Below, piece after piece: positions 63,093 through 64,000 of a DNA stretch of 64,000 nucleotides (its first letter is position 1; the number at the start of each line of letters is the position of its first letter). The stretch is from Methylobacterium bullatum (GTDB lineage: Bacteria > Pseudomonadota > Alphaproteobacteria > Rhizobiales > Beijerinckiaceae). Location: NCBI GenBank assembly GCA_902712845.1, contig LR743504.1, forward strand, positions 594,001-658,000, written 5' to 3'. The notes below the pieces were generated by a model. It made no database searches. It saw only the letters and a program-made list of their open reading frames with translations, and was not told the DNA's origin. Position numbers and translations under genes: made by a program.

Positions 63093-63461
63093 GAAACCGT
63101 CTTTCGTAACCCTGGGACGCGACGGCTCCGCCACCTGCGGATGCCGCCCGTCCCCATGCCCTAAATCCCGAGAACCGATCAACTTTTACGAGTCGCGGGG
63201 CATGCGCCCCGCAACCGCGACGACCGGATCGGCCGGACGCCAAGCACCATGCGTGTTGCACGGAGGCGACGGACCCTGCCGACCAACTGCGCTACCCCAA
63301 AACGGTGATGAATTCGAGAACGACGCCGGGAGAGGTTCGGTCGAGGTCGCGACGATCCGGAAAGGATTTGTTTACCGACGAGGCCGAGATTTTCCCAAAC
63401 GCGAATCCTCCCATCCGGTGAATCCAGCCTTTCGCGGATCCCGTCATCAAGGTCACTGCCC
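63093..63461. other. intergenic region upstream of cysS
   Basis: About 370 bp between divergent genes with no supported coding frame. On the minus strand near 63278-63298 it holds GGGGTAGCGCAGTTGGT, which looks like the 5' part of a tRNA, but no matching acceptor, anticodon or T-arm follows. Promoters for both neighbouring genes should lie here. Confidence 0.4.
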
Positions 63462-63803
63462 ATGCGACGCTCGGCTGCCGGTCTCGGCGCTTTCTGCGCC
63501 CTCGCGCTCATTTCCTCCGCCGCCCTGGCCGTCGATGACGGCGAGAAGCCCGCCCGCGCGCCGGCACAGGTGGAGAAGACGTTCCTGATCCCCGCCGGCG
63601 AGGGCTACGGCGTCGGCGAATGCCTGGTGGCGGGCAGCGGCTCCTGCGGGCAGGTGGTGGCCGATGCCTGGTGCGAGGCGCAAGGATTCGCCGTGGCCGG
63701 CTCCTTCGGCCTGGCCGCGCCGGAAGACTATACCGGCACCATCGACCAGCCGGCCGTGCCGAAGCCCGTCGAACCGCCGATCCGCATCACCTGCAAGGAC
63801 TGA
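63462..63803 (+). CDS. small secreted protein with four cysteines
   Basis: 113 residues with a clear Sec signal (AAGLGAFCALALISSAALA). The mature part has EKTFLIPAGEGYGVGECLVAG, SGSCGQVVADAWCEAQGF and a terminal ITCKD, with four cysteines that could form two disulphides. The GYGVGECL...CGQVVADAWCE pattern recurs in hypothetical periplasmic proteins of this group as I recall it, but no function is known. Confidence 0.75.
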   Translation: MRRSAAGLGAFCALALISSAALAVDDGEKPARAPAQVEKTFLIPAGEGYGVGECLVAGSGSCGQVVADAWCEAQGFAVAGSFGLAAPEDYTGTIDQPAVPKPVEPPIRITCKD

Positions 63804-63855
63804 CAGCGGTGGTTCGAGGCGGCCTTGCTCGGCCGCCTCGGGGACGGGACGACAA

Positions 63856-64000
63856 TCAGCCCTTGAAGAAATCGCCACAGCGGGGTGGCGCCTCGGAGGT
63901 GCCCCACGGCATCAGCGGCACCGCCGTGGTGGAGTTCTTGGGCGAGCCCTGGATCACCTTGTCGGAATAGACCATGTAGATCAGCGTGTTGCGCTTGGCG
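63856..64000 (-). CDS. creA: CreA family protein (C-terminal part)
   Basis: Only the last 47 residues are in the window. The sequence [20 protein letters not shown], then [12 protein letters not shown], is the conserved end of CreA, a secreted protein of unknown function found widely in Proteobacteria. The tail [15 protein letters not shown] is longer than in E. coli. The gene converges on the secreted-protein gene upstream. Confidence 0.85.
   Translation of the reverse strand, partial: AKRNTLIYMVYSDKVIQGSPKNSTTAVPLMPWGTSEAPPRCGDFFKG

Overview
The window is GC-rich DNA from an alphaproteobacterium. Its content points to Methylobacteriaceae (Methylobacterium/Methylorubrum type): PQQ-dehydrogenase-associated accessory proteins, the glutathione-dependent formaldehyde oxidation pair, CtrA-like and Irr-like (ICE) motifs, a NepR-type anti-sigma factor and several families of REP-like palindromes. 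This is inferred from gene content; no rRNA or other species marker is present. No complete tRNA, rRNA or CRISPR array was seen.

Layout. 1-1.7 kb: the end of a PAS-domain sensor gene, an AT-rich gap and a decayed dienelactone hydrolase. 1.7-7.3 kb: the phosphate operon pstS-pstC-pstA-pstB-phoU-phoB on the minus strand, headed by three PhoB half-sites; phoR is absent. 7.5-8.1 kb: a small unknown gene and an orphan NepR-like gene with a CtrA-type site. 8.1-22.7 kb: a long minus-strand envelope and division block, ftsW-murG-murC-(DUF559)-murB-ddl-ftsQ-ftsA-ftsZ-lpxC-bamD-recN. The upstream half of the dcw cluster (mraY, murD and so on) is not here; a chemotaxis receptor lies next to ftsW instead.

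23-34.6 kb: the chemotaxis receptor, two paralogous small secreted Cys proteins, a COG0523 metal GTPase, then a TetR gene divergent from a periplasmic 'quinoprotein relay' set (zinc metallohydrolase, SoxYZ fusion, CXXCW rhodanese-like protein). A thioredoxin-like protein and CcdA follow and could feed it electrons. Then come panB and an oxalate/formate-type MFS carrier. 35-39 kb: a TonB-dependent siderophore receptor with a PepSY membrane protein. 39.3-40.4 kb: an IS110-family element between copies of a REP palindrome. 40.6-49.4 kb: ada, then an organosulfur set (acyl-CoA-dehydrogenase-like oxidoreductase, SsuD-like monooxygenase, cupin, two SsuA-like binding proteins), convergent with a second TonB receptor. 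49.8-52 kb: fghA and class III alcohol dehydrogenase. 52-61 kb: an ABC exporter, an HhH protein, a third TonB receptor flanked by two paralogous small genes, and a caspase-fold protein lacking both catalytic residues. 61-64 kb: a HipB-like regulator with a shrunken HipA, cysS, a small secreted protein and the end of creA.

Data quality matters here. ftsZ, cysS and the caspase-like gene (twice) carry apparent single-base indels in or beside short G/C runs. Two of these genes are essential in most bacteria, so sequencing or assembly error is the simplest explanation, although real frameshifts cannot be excluded from sequence alone.
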